A stretch of 64,000 bases of DNA from Pseudomonadota bacterium (GCA_021325135.1 JAJPHT010000015.1:1-64000), one strand, 5' to 3'; positions 46,373 through 55,094 are shown, counted from the stretch's first letter. Numbers and translations: made by a program. The notes: generated by a model from the sequence alone, not told the origin.

Positions 46373-48359
46373 GCGCCATCTCGCCCGCGTCCTGGTAGCG
46401 GCGCGCGGGATCCGTCTCCGTCGCGCGCGCGAGGATGGGCTCCAGCGCCGCGGGCGCCGCGCCGGGGAAGAGGCGCCGCCCGATGAGGCCCAGCGCGAAC
46501 ACGTCGGAGCGCGTCGTGGGGGGATCGCCGCGGCGCTGCTCGGGCGCCAGATAGTCGGGCGTGCCCAGGGGGACCGCGTCCACGGGCGCGGTGCGGCCGC
46601 GGGCGAGGCGCGCGAGGCCGAAGTCCGCGATGCGCGCGCGGCCCTCGCCCGAGAGGAGGACGTTGCGCGGCTTCAGGTCGCCGTGGACGATGCCCTTCGC
46701 GTGGACGGCGGCGGCGCCGTCGGCGACGTCGCGCAGGAGCGACGCCGCGCGCTCGGGTGGCAGCGGGCCCCCGCGCAAAGCGTCCTCCAGCGAGCCTCCC
46801 TCGGCGTGCTCCAGCACGAGGACCCACGCGCCGCGGCGGCGGAACGCGTCGTGGACCGCGACGACGTGCGGGCTCGCGAGGCCGCCCGCGACGCGCGCCT
46901 CCTGGAGCGCGGCCTCGTCGCCGCCGTCGCCCGTGTCGCGCACCTCCTTGAGGACCACGCGGCGGCGCAGCGTGGCGTCCTCCGCGAGGAAGGCGCGCCC
47001 CGAGCCGCCCGCGCCCAGGAAGCGCTCCACGCGGTAGCGCCCCGCGACGGAGAGCCCCTCGCGCAGCGGCCCGCCGGCGCCCTCGTCCGCGATGCGCGCG
47101 AGGAGCGCGGCCGTCGTCTCGTCGAGGCCCAGGTCCTCGCGGAGGCGGCGCAGCGGCTCGTCCTTCAGGGGGTCGCGCCCTTCGGAGAGCGCGTCGGAGA
47201 CCGCGCGGCGGTACGCGTCCTGCGCGGCGGCCGCGTCGCCCGGCAGCGGCACGCCGTAGAGCTGGCGCGCGAGCTGGTCGACGACGCGGCGGAACCCCTG
47301 CGAGAGGAGCACGACGCCCGCGAGCAGGAGGAAGTCCAGCGGCGTCAGCGCGCCCGTGGCGCCGGTGAGCGCGAGGCCCACGACGGGGATGAGGAGCGCG
47401 CCCGCGGTCACGACGGCCAGCGCGACGAGGAGGCGGGCCGCGCGGCGGCGCTGCGCGACGGTCAGGCCCAGCGCGTCGTGGCGCACGAGGGCGGTGGACG
47501 CGAACGCGCCGAAGAGCACGAAGCGGATCGCGGCGCCCGCGCGGCCGAAGAGCGCGGTCGCGGGGGCCGAGGGCGCCCCCCAGAGGATGCCCGCGGCCAT
47601 GTCAAGGTCCGGGAGCTTGATGAGGAGGATGAGGAAGAACGAGCCGCCCAGCGCCCAGGCCATCGCGCGCCGCTGCCTCGGGTCCGCCCGGCCGCGCGCC
47701 GAGGAGAGAAGGAGCGTCGCCGCGACGCCGGCCACGAGAAGCGCGCCGCCCACCTCGGCGGCGAGGTAGCTCCACGGGGGGTTCGGCGCGGAGGAGGCCC
47801 GGAGGTACGCCTCGTAGAGGTTGGCCGCGAGCGTCGGGCCGTAGGGGACGGCCAGGAGCGCCACGGCGATGAACAGCGGGCGCCACGAGGCGCGCTCGGG
47901 CTCGCGAAGCATCCCCTCCAGCGCCCAGAAGAGGAGGCCCACGTACACCGTGGCCGTGAAGAGCGAGAGCGCCGCGGGGTACGCGAACGTCCGGTCGTTC
48001 ACAAAGGGCACGGTCGTGACGCCGGCGCCCCAGAGCGCGAGGGCGAACGCGGGCGCCGCGACGAGGAGGACGCGGGCGGGCCGCCGCATCGCGCCGGGGC
48101 GCACGTTGGCCGCGAAGAGGTAGAGCGCCAGGGGGTCCAGCGAGGCCGCGACACTGGCGAGCCGGAACCAGGGGAGGGACTCGCTGTCGGGGAGCGATCC
48201 GCGCGCCGTCTCCGCGACCTGGTTGAGCGCGACGAGGCCCAGGAACGCCGCGAGCCACAGCGCGGCGCGGGAGCGGCGCGCGGCCGGGAGGAGCGCCGCC
48301 GCGAAGGTGACGCCCACCACGGCGGCGGCCGCGCGCAGGAGGATCTCCGTCCCGACCAT
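46332..48359 (-). CDS. Multi-TM membrane Ser/Thr protein kinase
   Basis: This encodes 675 residues from ATG 48359. About 9-10 membrane helices occupy residues 1-370. The C-terminal kinase domain (about 440-670) has a Gly-rich loop (FLGAGGSGRAFLAED), Lys in VVLKEVRD, the catalytic loop IVHGDLKPRNVLL (His-Gly-Asp in place of HRD), ADFGLAR and APEQR. It is predicted to phosphorylate Ser/Thr in response to a membrane signal. The last residues (GGFQGGSPP) and the stop codon are encoded by the inserted repeat element, so the original C-terminus may have been replaced. The winged-helix/FHA protein is the likely target or reader. Confidence 0.85.
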   Translation of the reverse strand: MVGTEILLRAAAAVVGVTFAAALLPAARRSRAALWLAAFLGLVALNQVAETARGSLPDSESLPWFRLASVAASLDPLALYLFAANVRPGAMRRPARVLLVAAPAFALALWGAGVTTVPFVNDRTFAYPAALSLFTATVYVGLLFWALEGMLREPERASWRPLFIAVALLAVPYGPTLAANLYEAYLRASSAPNPPWSYLAAEVGGALLVAGVAATLLLSSARGRADPRQRRAMAWALGGSFFLILLIKLPDLDMAAGILWGAPSAPATALFGRAGAAIRFVLFGAFASTALVRHDALGLTVAQRRRAARLLVALAVVTAGALLIPVVGLALTGATGALTPLDFLLLAGVVLLSQGFRRVVDQLARQLYGVPLPGDAAAAQDAYRRAVSDALSEGRDPLKDEPLRRLREDLGLDETTAALLARIADEGAGGPLREGLSVAGRYRVERFLGAGGSGRAFLAEDATLRRRVVLKEVRDTGDGGDEAALQEARVAGGLASPHVVAVHDAFRRRGAWVLVLEHAEGGSLEDALRGGPLPPERAASLLRDVADGAAAVHAKGIVHGDLKPRNVLLSGEGRARIADFGLARLARGRTAPVDAVPLGTPDYLAPEQRRGDPPTTRSDVFALGLIGRRLFPGAAPAALEPILARATETDPARRYQDAGEMARALSGGFQGGSPP

Positions 48360-48422
48360 CCTTCGTGGGCCAGCGCGGCGCCCCCCATTGAGGGTTCCGG
48401 GCGCGGCAGGCCTTTTCCGGGG

Positions 48423-49484
48423 ATGCGGCGATGGCCCCGCGTGGCCGCCGTCCGCGGGCTCCTTCAAGGCGACGCCGTGCTCGTGCCCGACGAGAAGGAG
48501 GCCAACGCGCTCTACAACAAGGGGAGCTTCGGCGTCCCGCAGCGCGGCGGCGCGCTCCGGCTCGACCTTGTCGAGGCGCTCTACCTCGTGGAGGCCGCGC
48601 GCCTGCGCGTCGAGGGGAGCGACGCGGCCTCGCTGCTGCGCCACGCCAGCGCGCGCGAGCCGGACTTCGAGATCCGCTACATCGTCTACCGCGACCTGCG
48701 CGGGCGCACCTTCGCCGTGAAGCCCAGCTCGCACCTGGACTACCACGTCTTCCCGCGCGGCGCGCTCCCGGGCAAGACGGCAAGCTCCCACGTCGTGCGC
48801 TGCGCCAGCGAGCGCGGGCGGTTCGACCCCGCGGGCGTGCTCGCCGAGATGGACCAGGCGAAGCGCCTGGGCAAGAAGCTCCTTCTCGCCCTCGTGGACG
48901 AGGAGGGAGACCTCACGTACTACGACGTGGCCGAGCCCGACCTCCGCTCCGGCGTGCAGGCGCTTCCGGGCGCGCGCGTGAAGGCCGTGCTGCTGGAGGA
49001 CCGCGTCATGGTGCTGGACGCCGACGCGGCGCGCGCGCTCTTCGCCGAAGGCTACTTCGGGCGCGACGTGGGCCTGGGCCTCCAGCTCTCGCTCCCCGAG
49101 GCGCTCTATCTCGCGGAGGCGAAGCGGCTCGACGTGGAGGACGCGGAGGGCAAGGCGGTCCCTCCGTTGGACCTGGCCGAGCGCGCGCGGCGCCTGGAGC
49201 CCGACTTCGACCTGCGGCAGCGCCTGTACGTTCACCTGCGCCAGGCGGGCGTCGTCGTCAAGACCGGCTTCAAGTACGGCACGCACTTCCGCGCGTACAC
49301 GGGGCCGCCCGACGAGGAGCACGCGCCCTACCTCGTGCATGCGCTCGCCGAGGGGCGCCTTCTCCCCTGGCCCGAGATCGCGGGCTTCGTGCGGCTCGCC
49401 CACGGCGTGCGCAAGCGGCTCTTCTTCGCGGCGCCCTCCGGAGGCGCGTTCCGGCTTCTGGAGCTGGCGCGGACGCGTCCGTGA
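48423..49484 (+). CDS. endA: tRNA-splicing endonuclease EndA, tandem-repeat form
   Basis: This encodes 353 residues, about twice the basic unit, so it is the fused two-repeat type. The C-terminal catalytic half shows GFKYGTHFRAYTG, EEHAPYLVH and GVRKRLFF, giving the Tyr, His and Lys of the active site. The N-terminal half keeps a degenerate version (YVYRDLRGRTFAVKPSSHLDY-type). It cuts introns from precursor tRNAs at bulge-helix-bulge motifs. It is divergent from the kinase gene, with about 60 bp between starts. Confidence 0.92.
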   Translation: MRRWPRVAAVRGLLQGDAVLVPDEKEANALYNKGSFGVPQRGGALRLDLVEALYLVEAARLRVEGSDAASLLRHASAREPDFEIRYIVYRDLRGRTFAVKPSSHLDYHVFPRGALPGKTASSHVVRCASERGRFDPAGVLAEMDQAKRLGKKLLLALVDEEGDLTYYDVAEPDLRSGVQALPGARVKAVLLEDRVMVLDADAARALFAEGYFGRDVGLGLQLSLPEALYLAEAKRLDVEDAEGKAVPPLDLAERARRLEPDFDLRQRLYVHLRQAGVVVKTGFKYGTHFRAYTGPPDEEHAPYLVHALAEGRLLPWPEIAGFVRLAHGVRKRLFFAAPSGGAFRLLELARTRP

Positions 49485-49847
49485 AGAAATCGACAGGAAC
49501 GCGCATTGTCACTCGGGGTGGCGACGGACTAACGGCAACGTCGCATCCAATAACCTTAAGACGCGAATCGCGTGCAGGGCCTCCAGAGGGCGGGAGAGCT
49601 TCCCAAGCTCCGCCGGGCTCGCGCCTGGTTGCCTCAGCCTCCCAACACTTCCCGCCCTCCACGGGGCCCCGGTCTTGTTCCCGGGGCCCCAGCCTCCCAA
49701 TTCTCTGACGCAGCGCGCTGGGCCGCCCGCGCATCGGGCCCGCGCGTCCAAGCCGTTTGTGGAGGAAACCTGTGGTTTCACCGGGCGCGACCGAGCCCCG
49801 GCGAGGGTGCCCGCGACGGAGAAGCAAACCTTTCTGGGGGGTCCCCG
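49485..49847. other. Hairpin-rich intergenic region, possible structured RNA
   Basis: This 363-bp gap has no credible protein frame. A 10-bp hairpin GGGGCCCCGG/CCGGGGCCCC spans 49663-49690. A smaller hairpin GAGCTT-CCC-AAGCTC lies near 49602, enclosed by long-range pairing GAGGGCGGGA (about 49592) with TCCCGCCCTC (about 49650). GAAACC-TGT-GGTTTC lies near 49768. CAGCCTCCCAA occurs twice. A TTAAG element near 49557 could be a promoter. It does not match SRP RNA or RNase P RNA landmarks. Confidence 0.35.
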
Positions 49848-50282
49848 ATGCGCGCCGCCGTGAAGGTCGCCGAGGCCATCGAGCGCCTCCGCCCGCGGGT
49901 CCCTCCCGGCATCCGTCTGGAGGAGGACGACCTGGGGCATCTCCTGGCGTTCGTGCGCCGCGACATGCTGCACCTGGACGCGGACGCCCTGAGCGATCGG
50001 CTCGCGGCGTGGACGCGCGACCGCCTCGCGAAGGAATTGCCCCGCGCGCAGGCCACCATCTCGTTCCGCCACGCGCGGCCCGTGGACCCGCACGACGAGT
50101 CCACCATGGACATCCAGGAGGGGTGGCTGGGCCTGGAGCCCTCGGTGTGGATCGAGGGGCCGCAGGTGAGCGAGGCGGAGGTCGCGGCGCTCGCGCGCGT
50201 GCTGCCGGATTTCCTCAAGCTGCTGGAGGGGCGCGGCCGCCCCTCGGGGTTCCGGCGCTACGACGAGGGCAACGCCGAGTGA
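49848..50282 (+). CDS. Hypothetical protein
   Basis: This encodes 144 residues from ATG 49848 with GGGGGGT 5-6 bp upstream. It is mostly helical (VKVAEAIERLRPRVPPG, then RDMLHLDADALSDRLAAWTRDRL and SEAEVAALARVLPDFLKLLEG) with one strand (TISFRHAR) in the middle. The family is not recognised. It overlaps the convergent Lrp-like gene by 25 bp. Confidence 0.6.
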   Translation: MRAAVKVAEAIERLRPRVPPGIRLEEDDLGHLLAFVRRDMLHLDADALSDRLAAWTRDRLAKELPRAQATISFRHARPVDPHDESTMDIQEGWLGLEPSVWIEGPQVSEAEVAALARVLPDFLKLLEGRGRPSGFRRYDEGNAE

Positions 50283-51175
50283 GCGGGCCGGCGCCGCGCC
50301 TTGTCCCAGCGGCGGATCTCGGCGTCGACCCATGAGGCGAGCCGCTCGCGCGCGACGAAGGTGCCCTGGGGCACGGAGAACGTGACGTGCGTGGCGCCCG
50401 GCAGCGCGCGCAGCTTCTCCTCCGCGACGTGCGCCTCGGCGTAGGTCCTCGCGTAGCCCACGAGGAACGTGCCGGGCGGGTCGTGGTGCGTGACCATGCG
50501 CTGCGCGTTCGCGAGGCGCAGCGCGCGCAGGTCCTCCGGGGCCGCGACGTTCACGTAGGCGTTGTAGAGGATGGCGCCCTCCTCCCGCGTGGCGTCGGTC
50601 GCGGGGAACGCCATGAGGTCGCCCTCGCGGAGCATGCGGTCGCGCCGCTCGCGCACCGTGCGCGGCGTGAGCCCCGTCGCGTCCGCCAGCGCCCGGGCCG
50701 TCCCGCGCGGCGCGTCCATGACCGCGCGCAGGACGCGCCAGTCCAGGGGCGAGAGCGGCGGGCGCTCCGCAAGCTCGCGCGGGTCGTTGGGCGTGACGAG
50801 GGCGTCGGGCGCCTCGCGCCCCGTGACGCGCGCCAACTCTGCAGGGAGCGGCGCCTCGGGGTCCTCGCGGTAGAGCATCGCGACGGTCGCGCTGGGGTAG
50901 GCGCTGGCGGCCCACGCGACCTCGGGCGCGAGGAGAAGGTCCCGCGCGTCCACGTCGTCCACGCCCGGCGCGTACACGGCGAGGCGCGCGTGGCGGCGCA
51001 GCGCGATGGCGGAGGGCCCGCACGCGAAGCCCAGGAAGACGCCCGCCCGCGCGAGGCGGTCGAGCCGCGCGCGCACGGCCGTGCCGCTGGTCCCGATCTC
51101 GCGCCCCAGGGACTCGTAGCTCTCGAAGGGCGAGCGGACCAGCGCCATGAGGATGCGGCAGTCGCGCTCGTCCAT
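50258..51175 (-). CDS. Lrp/AsnC-like regulator with two winged-helix domains
   Basis: This encodes 305 residues. The start MDERDCRILMALVRSPFESY with SLGREIGTSGTAVRARLDRL is an AsnC-type HTH. After an alpha/beta part a second HTH appears near 150-190 (LSPLDWRVLRAVMDAPRGTA, then TPRTVRERRDRML) and another alpha/beta part follows. Duplicated Lrp-like regulators occur in archaea. It is divergent from the exporter operon, with a perfect palindrome between the starts that it probably binds. Confidence 0.8.
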   Translation of the reverse strand: MDERDCRILMALVRSPFESYESLGREIGTSGTAVRARLDRLARAGVFLGFACGPSAIALRRHARLAVYAPGVDDVDARDLLLAPEVAWAASAYPSATVAMLYREDPEAPLPAELARVTGREAPDALVTPNDPRELAERPPLSPLDWRVLRAVMDAPRGTARALADATGLTPRTVRERRDRMLREGDLMAFPATDATREEGAILYNAYVNVAAPEDLRALRLANAQRMVTHHDPPGTFLVGYARTYAEAHVAEEKLRALPGATHVTFSVPQGTFVARERLASWVDAEIRRWDKARRRPAHSALPSS

Positions 51176-51224
51176 CGTCTCGCCCTTCCTACGCGGCGCC
51201 CCCAGATAACGAGGCGCCCCGACC

Positions 51225-51278
51225 CGCTTGGAAAAGCGGCTTCTTTATATATTTATAAAGAAGCCGCTTTTCCAAGCG
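51225..51278. promoter_or_regulatory. Perfect 25-bp-arm palindrome with bidirectional TATA boxes
   Basis: Arms 51225-51249 and 51254-51278 are exact reverse complements around TATT. The centre reads TTTATATATTTATAAA, which offers a TATA box on both strands, and the outer parts carry GCTTGGAAAAGCGGC. The starts of the divergent genes are about 50-75 bp from the edges. This looks like one operator covering two promoters, so a bound regulator would shut both. The symmetrical sequence is AT-rich in an otherwise GC-rich region. Confidence 0.85.
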
Positions 51279-51322
51279 CCACGCGGCGCAGGATTATCCG
51301 CCCTGGCGGGCTCCGCAGCCCC

Positions 51323-51964
51323 ATGGCCGAAGCGGCGACCGCGTGGACGCACACGTTCCCCCGGAACGACCTCGCCTCCGCGCGCCTCGCGTTCGAGAGC
51401 GGCGTCGCGCCGCGGCTCGACGTGCGCGGCGCGACGCTGGGCGCGGGCCTCGCGCGGTGCAGCTTCCCCGACCCCGCGCCCCGCGTGGGCCTCGTCCGGG
51501 ACGAGCTGTCCATCGACTACCACGGCTTCTTCCGCTGGTTCTTCCTGGGCCGCTATCCCCCCGGCCTCGTGGAGATCAACGACGCGATCCCCTGGAGCGT
51601 CGCCGTCGAGGGCGGCGTGGCGAAGGCCTCCATGGACCTCCGCACCGTGCAGCTGCAACGCTTCGAGGTGGGCGGCGGCGCGGCGAAGGTCGAGCTTCGC
51701 CTGGGGACGCCGCGCGGCATCGTCCCCGTCCGCGTGAGCGGCGGCGCCGCGCGCTTCGTCGTCACGCGCCCGCCCGGCGTCGCGGCGCGCCTGCGCGTCT
51801 CGGGCGGCGCGGCGCACGTCGAGCTTGACGAGCAGTCGCTGGGCGCGGTGGGCGGCGGGCTCACGCTCACGAGCCGCGGCTGGGACGAGAAGGGGGACGG
51901 GTTCGACATCAAGATCGGCGGCGGCGCGGCCCGCGTCGAGGTCCGCCCGGAGGGTTCAGCATGA
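51323..51964 (+). CDS. Beta-solenoid-like protein of the exporter operon
   Basis: This encodes 213 residues with no signal peptide. The second half repeats a strand unit, GGGAAKVEL, SGGAARFVV, SGGAAHVEL and GGGAARVEV, reminiscent of LiaF/DUF4097-type beta-helices. The first half contains HGFFRWFFLGRYPPG, possibly membrane-associated. Its last codons overlap the ABC ATPase start (ATGA), so it belongs to the same operon. Function unknown; sensing or envelope attachment is a guess. Confidence 0.65.
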   Translation: MAEAATAWTHTFPRNDLASARLAFESGVAPRLDVRGATLGAGLARCSFPDPAPRVGLVRDELSIDYHGFFRWFFLGRYPPGLVEINDAIPWSVAVEGGVAKASMDLRTVQLQRFEVGGGAAKVELRLGTPRGIVPVRVSGGAARFVVTRPPGVAARLRVSGGAAHVELDEQSLGAVGGGLTLTSRGWDEKGDGFDIKIGGGAARVEVRPEGSA

Positions 51965-52983
51965 GCGACGCGATTCTGGCGAAAGACATCACGCACACCT
52001 ACAAGGGCGGCAAGCGCGCGGTGGACGGCGTCTCCTTCCACGTGGAGAAGGGCGAGTTCTTCGGCTTCCTGGGCCCCAACGGCGCGGGCAAGAGCACGAC
52101 CATCAAGATGCTGGCGACGCTCCTGCACCCCGACGCGGGGCAGGTCGTCGTCAACGGGCTCGACGTCATGCAGCAGCCGGTCGCCGTGCGCCGCAGCATC
52201 GGCTACACGGCGCAGGACACCAGCGTCGACGAGGAATTGACCGCGCGCGAGAACATCCGCTTCGCGTGCGAGGCCTACGGCGTCCCGCGCGCGCAGCGCG
52301 AGGCGCGCATCGATCAGCTTCTCGACCTCGTGGACCTGGCCGACGTGGCCGACAAGCGCGCGAGCACGTTCTCGGGCGGCATGAAGAAGAGGCTCGACAT
52401 CGCGACCTCCCTCGTGCACGACCCGCCGCTCCTGTTCCTCGACGAGCCCACGACGGGCCTCGATCCCAAGGCGCGCATGAGCCTGTGGGCGTACTTCCGC
52501 GAGCTGAACAAGCGCGGCACGACCATCTTCCTCACCACGCAGTACCTGGAGGAGGCGGACCAGCTCTGCCAGCGCATCGCCATCATCAACGACGGCAGGA
52601 TCGTCGCCACCGGCACGCCCGACGAGCTGAAGGCGCAAGTGGGCGGCGACGCGCTGGAGGTCCACCTGGAGATCACGAAGCCCGACACGCTGGAGCGCGC
52701 CCGCGAGGTGGTCGCGAAGTCCGGCCTCCTGGGCCCGGGCGACACCGTGGGCCTCTCCACCGGCGGCCTCACCGTCACCTCGCCCCGCGCGAAGCGCATC
52801 GGCGCCGACGTACTGGGCAGCCTCAAGAAGGAGGGGTTCACCGTGCTATCGTTCAACGTCCGCAGCCCGACCCTTGACGACGTGTTCCTGAAGCTCACCG
52901 GCGCCACGCTGGAGGAGGCGCAGGAGAAGGCCAAGGCCAACGCGCCCACGGGCGGCCGCGGCGGACGCCGGGGTGGTCGCTGA
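51961..52983 (+). CDS. ABC exporter ATPase (DrrA-type)
   Basis: This encodes 340 residues. Walker A GPNGAGKST (38-46), Q-loop AQDTSVDEEL, signature FSGGMKKRL (about 137-145) and Walker B LLFLDEPTTG (157-166) are all intact. The C-terminal extension (about 230-340), ending in a Gly/Arg-rich tail, is typical of daunorubicin-resistance type ATPases. It powers the ABC-2 permease encoded next (overlap TGATG). Substrates of this family include drugs, lipids and polysaccharides; none is indicated here. Confidence 0.93.
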   Translation: MSDAILAKDITHTYKGGKRAVDGVSFHVEKGEFFGFLGPNGAGKSTTIKMLATLLHPDAGQVVVNGLDVMQQPVAVRRSIGYTAQDTSVDEELTARENIRFACEAYGVPRAQREARIDQLLDLVDLADVADKRASTFSGGMKKRLDIATSLVHDPPLLFLDEPTTGLDPKARMSLWAYFRELNKRGTTIFLTTQYLEEADQLCQRIAIINDGRIVATGTPDELKAQVGGDALEVHLEITKPDTLERAREVVAKSGLLGPGDTVGLSTGGLTVTSPRAKRIGADVLGSLKKEGFTVLSFNVRSPTLDDVFLKLTGATLEEAQEKAKANAPTGGRGGRRGGR

Positions 52984-53774
52984 TGGCGAACTACGCGGCG
53001 GAGGTCTGGTACAACTTCAAGCGCTGGATGATCAAGACGGTGCGCAACCCGTTCGTCATCGGCTTCGGCCTCATCCAGCCCATCATCTGGCTGCTCCTCT
53101 TCCCCAACGCCATGAAGGGCGCCTCCAACCTGCCGCTGGACTACGTGGTGTGGTTCGCGCCGGTGGTCGCCATCCAGACGGCCCTCTTCGCGGGCAACGG
53201 CAGCGGCATCGGCCTCGTGGAGGACATGCGCATCGGCGTGTTCAACAAGCTCCTCGCGAGCCCCATGGACCGCAGCGCCATCTTCGTGGGCAAGACCCTC
53301 GCGGGCGCGGCCACCGTCGCCGTGCAGGTCCTCCTCATCGAGATCCTCGCGGCCCTCACCACCAAGGGCAGCTCGCTTCCCACGGGCCTGGGCGGCGCGG
53401 TGGGCGTCATCGCCATCGGCATCCTGTTCAGCCTGGGCTTCGCGGGGCTTTCGAACATCATCGCGCTGGCGACCAAGAGCACCGAGGCGACCATCATCAT
53501 CGGGAACTTCATCCTGCTCCCGCTGCTCTTCGCGTCCGGCGCCTTCGCGCCCACGAGCCAGCTTCCCGGCTGGCTGAAGGCCATCGCCGAGGCGAACCCC
53601 GTGAACTACGGCATCGAGGCCGCGCGCCACCTCATGCTGCCCGCGCCGTGGGGCGACCGCCTCACGAGCCACGGGCTGGGCGTCGACCTGACGGTCATCG
53701 TCGCGTTCGACCTCATCTTGGTGACGATCGCGGCGTTGATGCTGCGCCGAGCGACGGCGGCCAAGGGCCGGTGA
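52983..53774 (+). CDS. ABC-2 type permease
   Basis: This encodes 263 residues with six membrane helices. Family cues are the start (VRNPFVIGFGLIQPIIWLLLF), SPMDRSAIFVGKTLAG, and the ABC-2 signature region LLPLLFASGAFAPTSQLPGWL followed by NPVNYGIEAARHLM. It forms the exporter with the ATPase upstream, whose stop it overlaps. Confidence 0.92.
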   Translation: MANYAAEVWYNFKRWMIKTVRNPFVIGFGLIQPIIWLLLFPNAMKGASNLPLDYVVWFAPVVAIQTALFAGNGSGIGLVEDMRIGVFNKLLASPMDRSAIFVGKTLAGAATVAVQVLLIEILAALTTKGSSLPTGLGGAVGVIAIGILFSLGFAGLSNIIALATKSTEATIIIGNFILLPLLFASGAFAPTSQLPGWLKAIAEANPVNYGIEAARHLMLPAPWGDRLTSHGLGVDLTVIVAFDLILVTIAALMLRRATAAKGR

Positions 53775-53835
53775 GGGTTCGGCAGGAGCCCAACGTCCCC
53801 GAAGGGTCCATGGGGCGGCGCCTCAAGTGCCGCCC

Positions 53836-54435
53836 ATGCGCCCCTTCGCGCTCCTCGCGCTCGCCGCGCTCCTCCTGGCCGGCTGCCTGCAAGGCTCGAC
53901 CCCCGCGCCTTCCGGCGGCTCCACGACGCCGCCCGCCTCCTCGACCCCGCCCACGTCGACCACTCCGCCCGTCGTGACCGGCGGCGCGGCGGTGCGGCCG
54001 GCCCACGGCAGCAACGCGACGGACAACTTCACGCTGGAAGGGGACGAGAGCGTCTCGCTCATCCTGCCCGGCCAGGACGCCGCGTTCACCTTCGTGGGCA
54101 CCAACGGCGGCGCGAACGCGTCGGCCCTCTTCGCGCCCTGCGACGGCGGCAACCCGCGCATCGATATCGAGGACGCCAACGGCACCGTGCTCGACACCGT
54201 GGGCCCCCACATGCGCTGCATGATCGCCATCAGCTGGCAGCCCTTCGGCGCGGGCGAGCAGCTCTCCACCAACATGACGTGGAACGGCACCGCGTGGGAC
54301 GGCGAGAAGCTCGCCCCCGTGGCGCCCGGCACGTACTATGCCGTGGGGACCTTCGCCGTCAAGCGCGACGCGGGCGAGATCGACGTCACCGTGCGTCTGC
54401 CCATCGGCGTCACCGACAACCGCGGGGCGCTGTAG
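53836..54435 (+). CDS. Lipoprotein, possible BsuPI-like domain
   Basis: This encodes 199 residues from ATG 53836, 61 bp after the permease. The leader ends with the lipobox LLLAGCLQG, then a Thr/Ser/Pro stalk, then a beta-sandwich with NATDNFTLEGDESVSLILPG and YYAVGTFAVKRD. The closing part with W..LAPVAPGTYY resembles BsuPI proteinase-inhibitor domains. It is probably anchored outside the membrane by the lipid-modified Cys. It may be part of the exporter operon. Confidence 0.75.
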   Translation: MRPFALLALAALLLAGCLQGSTPAPSGGSTTPPASSTPPTSTTPPVVTGGAAVRPAHGSNATDNFTLEGDESVSLILPGQDAAFTFVGTNGGANASALFAPCDGGNPRIDIEDANGTVLDTVGPHMRCMIAISWQPFGAGEQLSTNMTWNGTAWDGEKLAPVAPGTYYAVGTFAVKRDAGEIDVTVRLPIGVTDNRGAL

Positions 54436-54440
54436 AAAAG

Positions 54441-54460
54441 CTGTAAAAAAAGAATGGGGG
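54441..54460 (-). terminator. T7 tract terminator of the DUF4383 gene
   Basis: On the minus strand CCCCCATTCTTTTTTTACAG follows the stop codon of the 54481-54921 gene by about 25 bp. A T7 run after a C-rich stretch fits an archaeal terminator. Confidence 0.55.
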
Positions 54461-54480
54461 CGTCGCCCCCCGAGCCCTCT

Positions 54481-54921
54481 TCAGCGCATCATCGCGCCGC
54501 GCTGCCCCATCGTGGGCTCCTTGGCCATGAAGGGGACCGCGAGGAGCACGATGCCCAGGACGAGGTGGAGCCCGTCGTCCATGCCGTTGATGGCGAGGAG
54601 GTTCGCGACCGCGGGGATGAGGCCCGCGAGGAAGACGACGATGTAGACGACGCCCAGGATGATGTTGTACATCCGGGCGTTGGCGCCGCCCGCCATGTAC
54701 GCGCCGATGAGCAGGAAGATGCCGCTGAGCACGTGCACGACGCTGTGCAGGTAGTTGACCTCGAAGATGCCGAGGATCTTGCCCGTGTTCGCGTTGCCGA
54801 CGAAGTCCTGGCTGCCGGTGGAGGTGGTCGTGATGCCGGGGATGAAGCCCAAGACGCCCACGAGGACGAGGACCCAGCCGAGGATCATCGCGAGGAGACG
54901 GTTGTAGTTCGTGTCAGCCAT
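54481..54921 (-). CDS. DUF4383-family membrane protein
   Basis: This encodes 146 residues with four membrane helices. LLAMILGWVLVLVGVLGFIPG near the start, the middle phrase NYLHSVVHVLSGIFLLIGAYMAG and DDGLHLVLGIVLLAVPF are the DUF4383 pattern. The conserved His-x3-His (HSVVH) sits inside a helix. The role is unknown. The start is ATG 54921, with a TATA box about 55 bp upstream. Confidence 0.82.
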   Translation of the reverse strand: MADTNYNRLLAMILGWVLVLVGVLGFIPGITTTSTGSQDFVGNANTGKILGIFEVNYLHSVVHVLSGIFLLIGAYMAGGANARMYNIILGVVYIVVFLAGLIPAVANLLAINGMDDGLHLVLGIVLLAVPFMAKEPTMGQRGAMMR

Positions 54922-54973
54922 CGTTTCAACCCTTGTCGCCCCCGAAGGGGTTGCAAGATCAGACGCCCCGGGG

Positions 54974-54983
54974 TGCATATAGG
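54974..54983 (-). promoter_or_regulatory. TATA box of the DUF4383 gene
   Basis: CCTATATGCA on the minus strand, 53-62 bp upstream of ATG 54921. It predicts a leader of about 25-30 nt. Confidence 0.5.
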
Positions 54984-55094
54984 AGCCGGGTCGTGCCGAG
55001 CGAAGAGGCGTTCTCCACTGGAAACGAGGCGGCCCGTCGCCCACCTGCCTGATATCCTTTTTGGCCGCTCGCGGCGAACGATCCCGAACGATCG

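Noticed and set aside
49485..49847. Structured gap considered as SRP RNA or RNase P RNA
   Set aside because: The SRP helix 8 tetraloop/asymmetric loop sequences and the RNase P conserved regions were not found on either strand.
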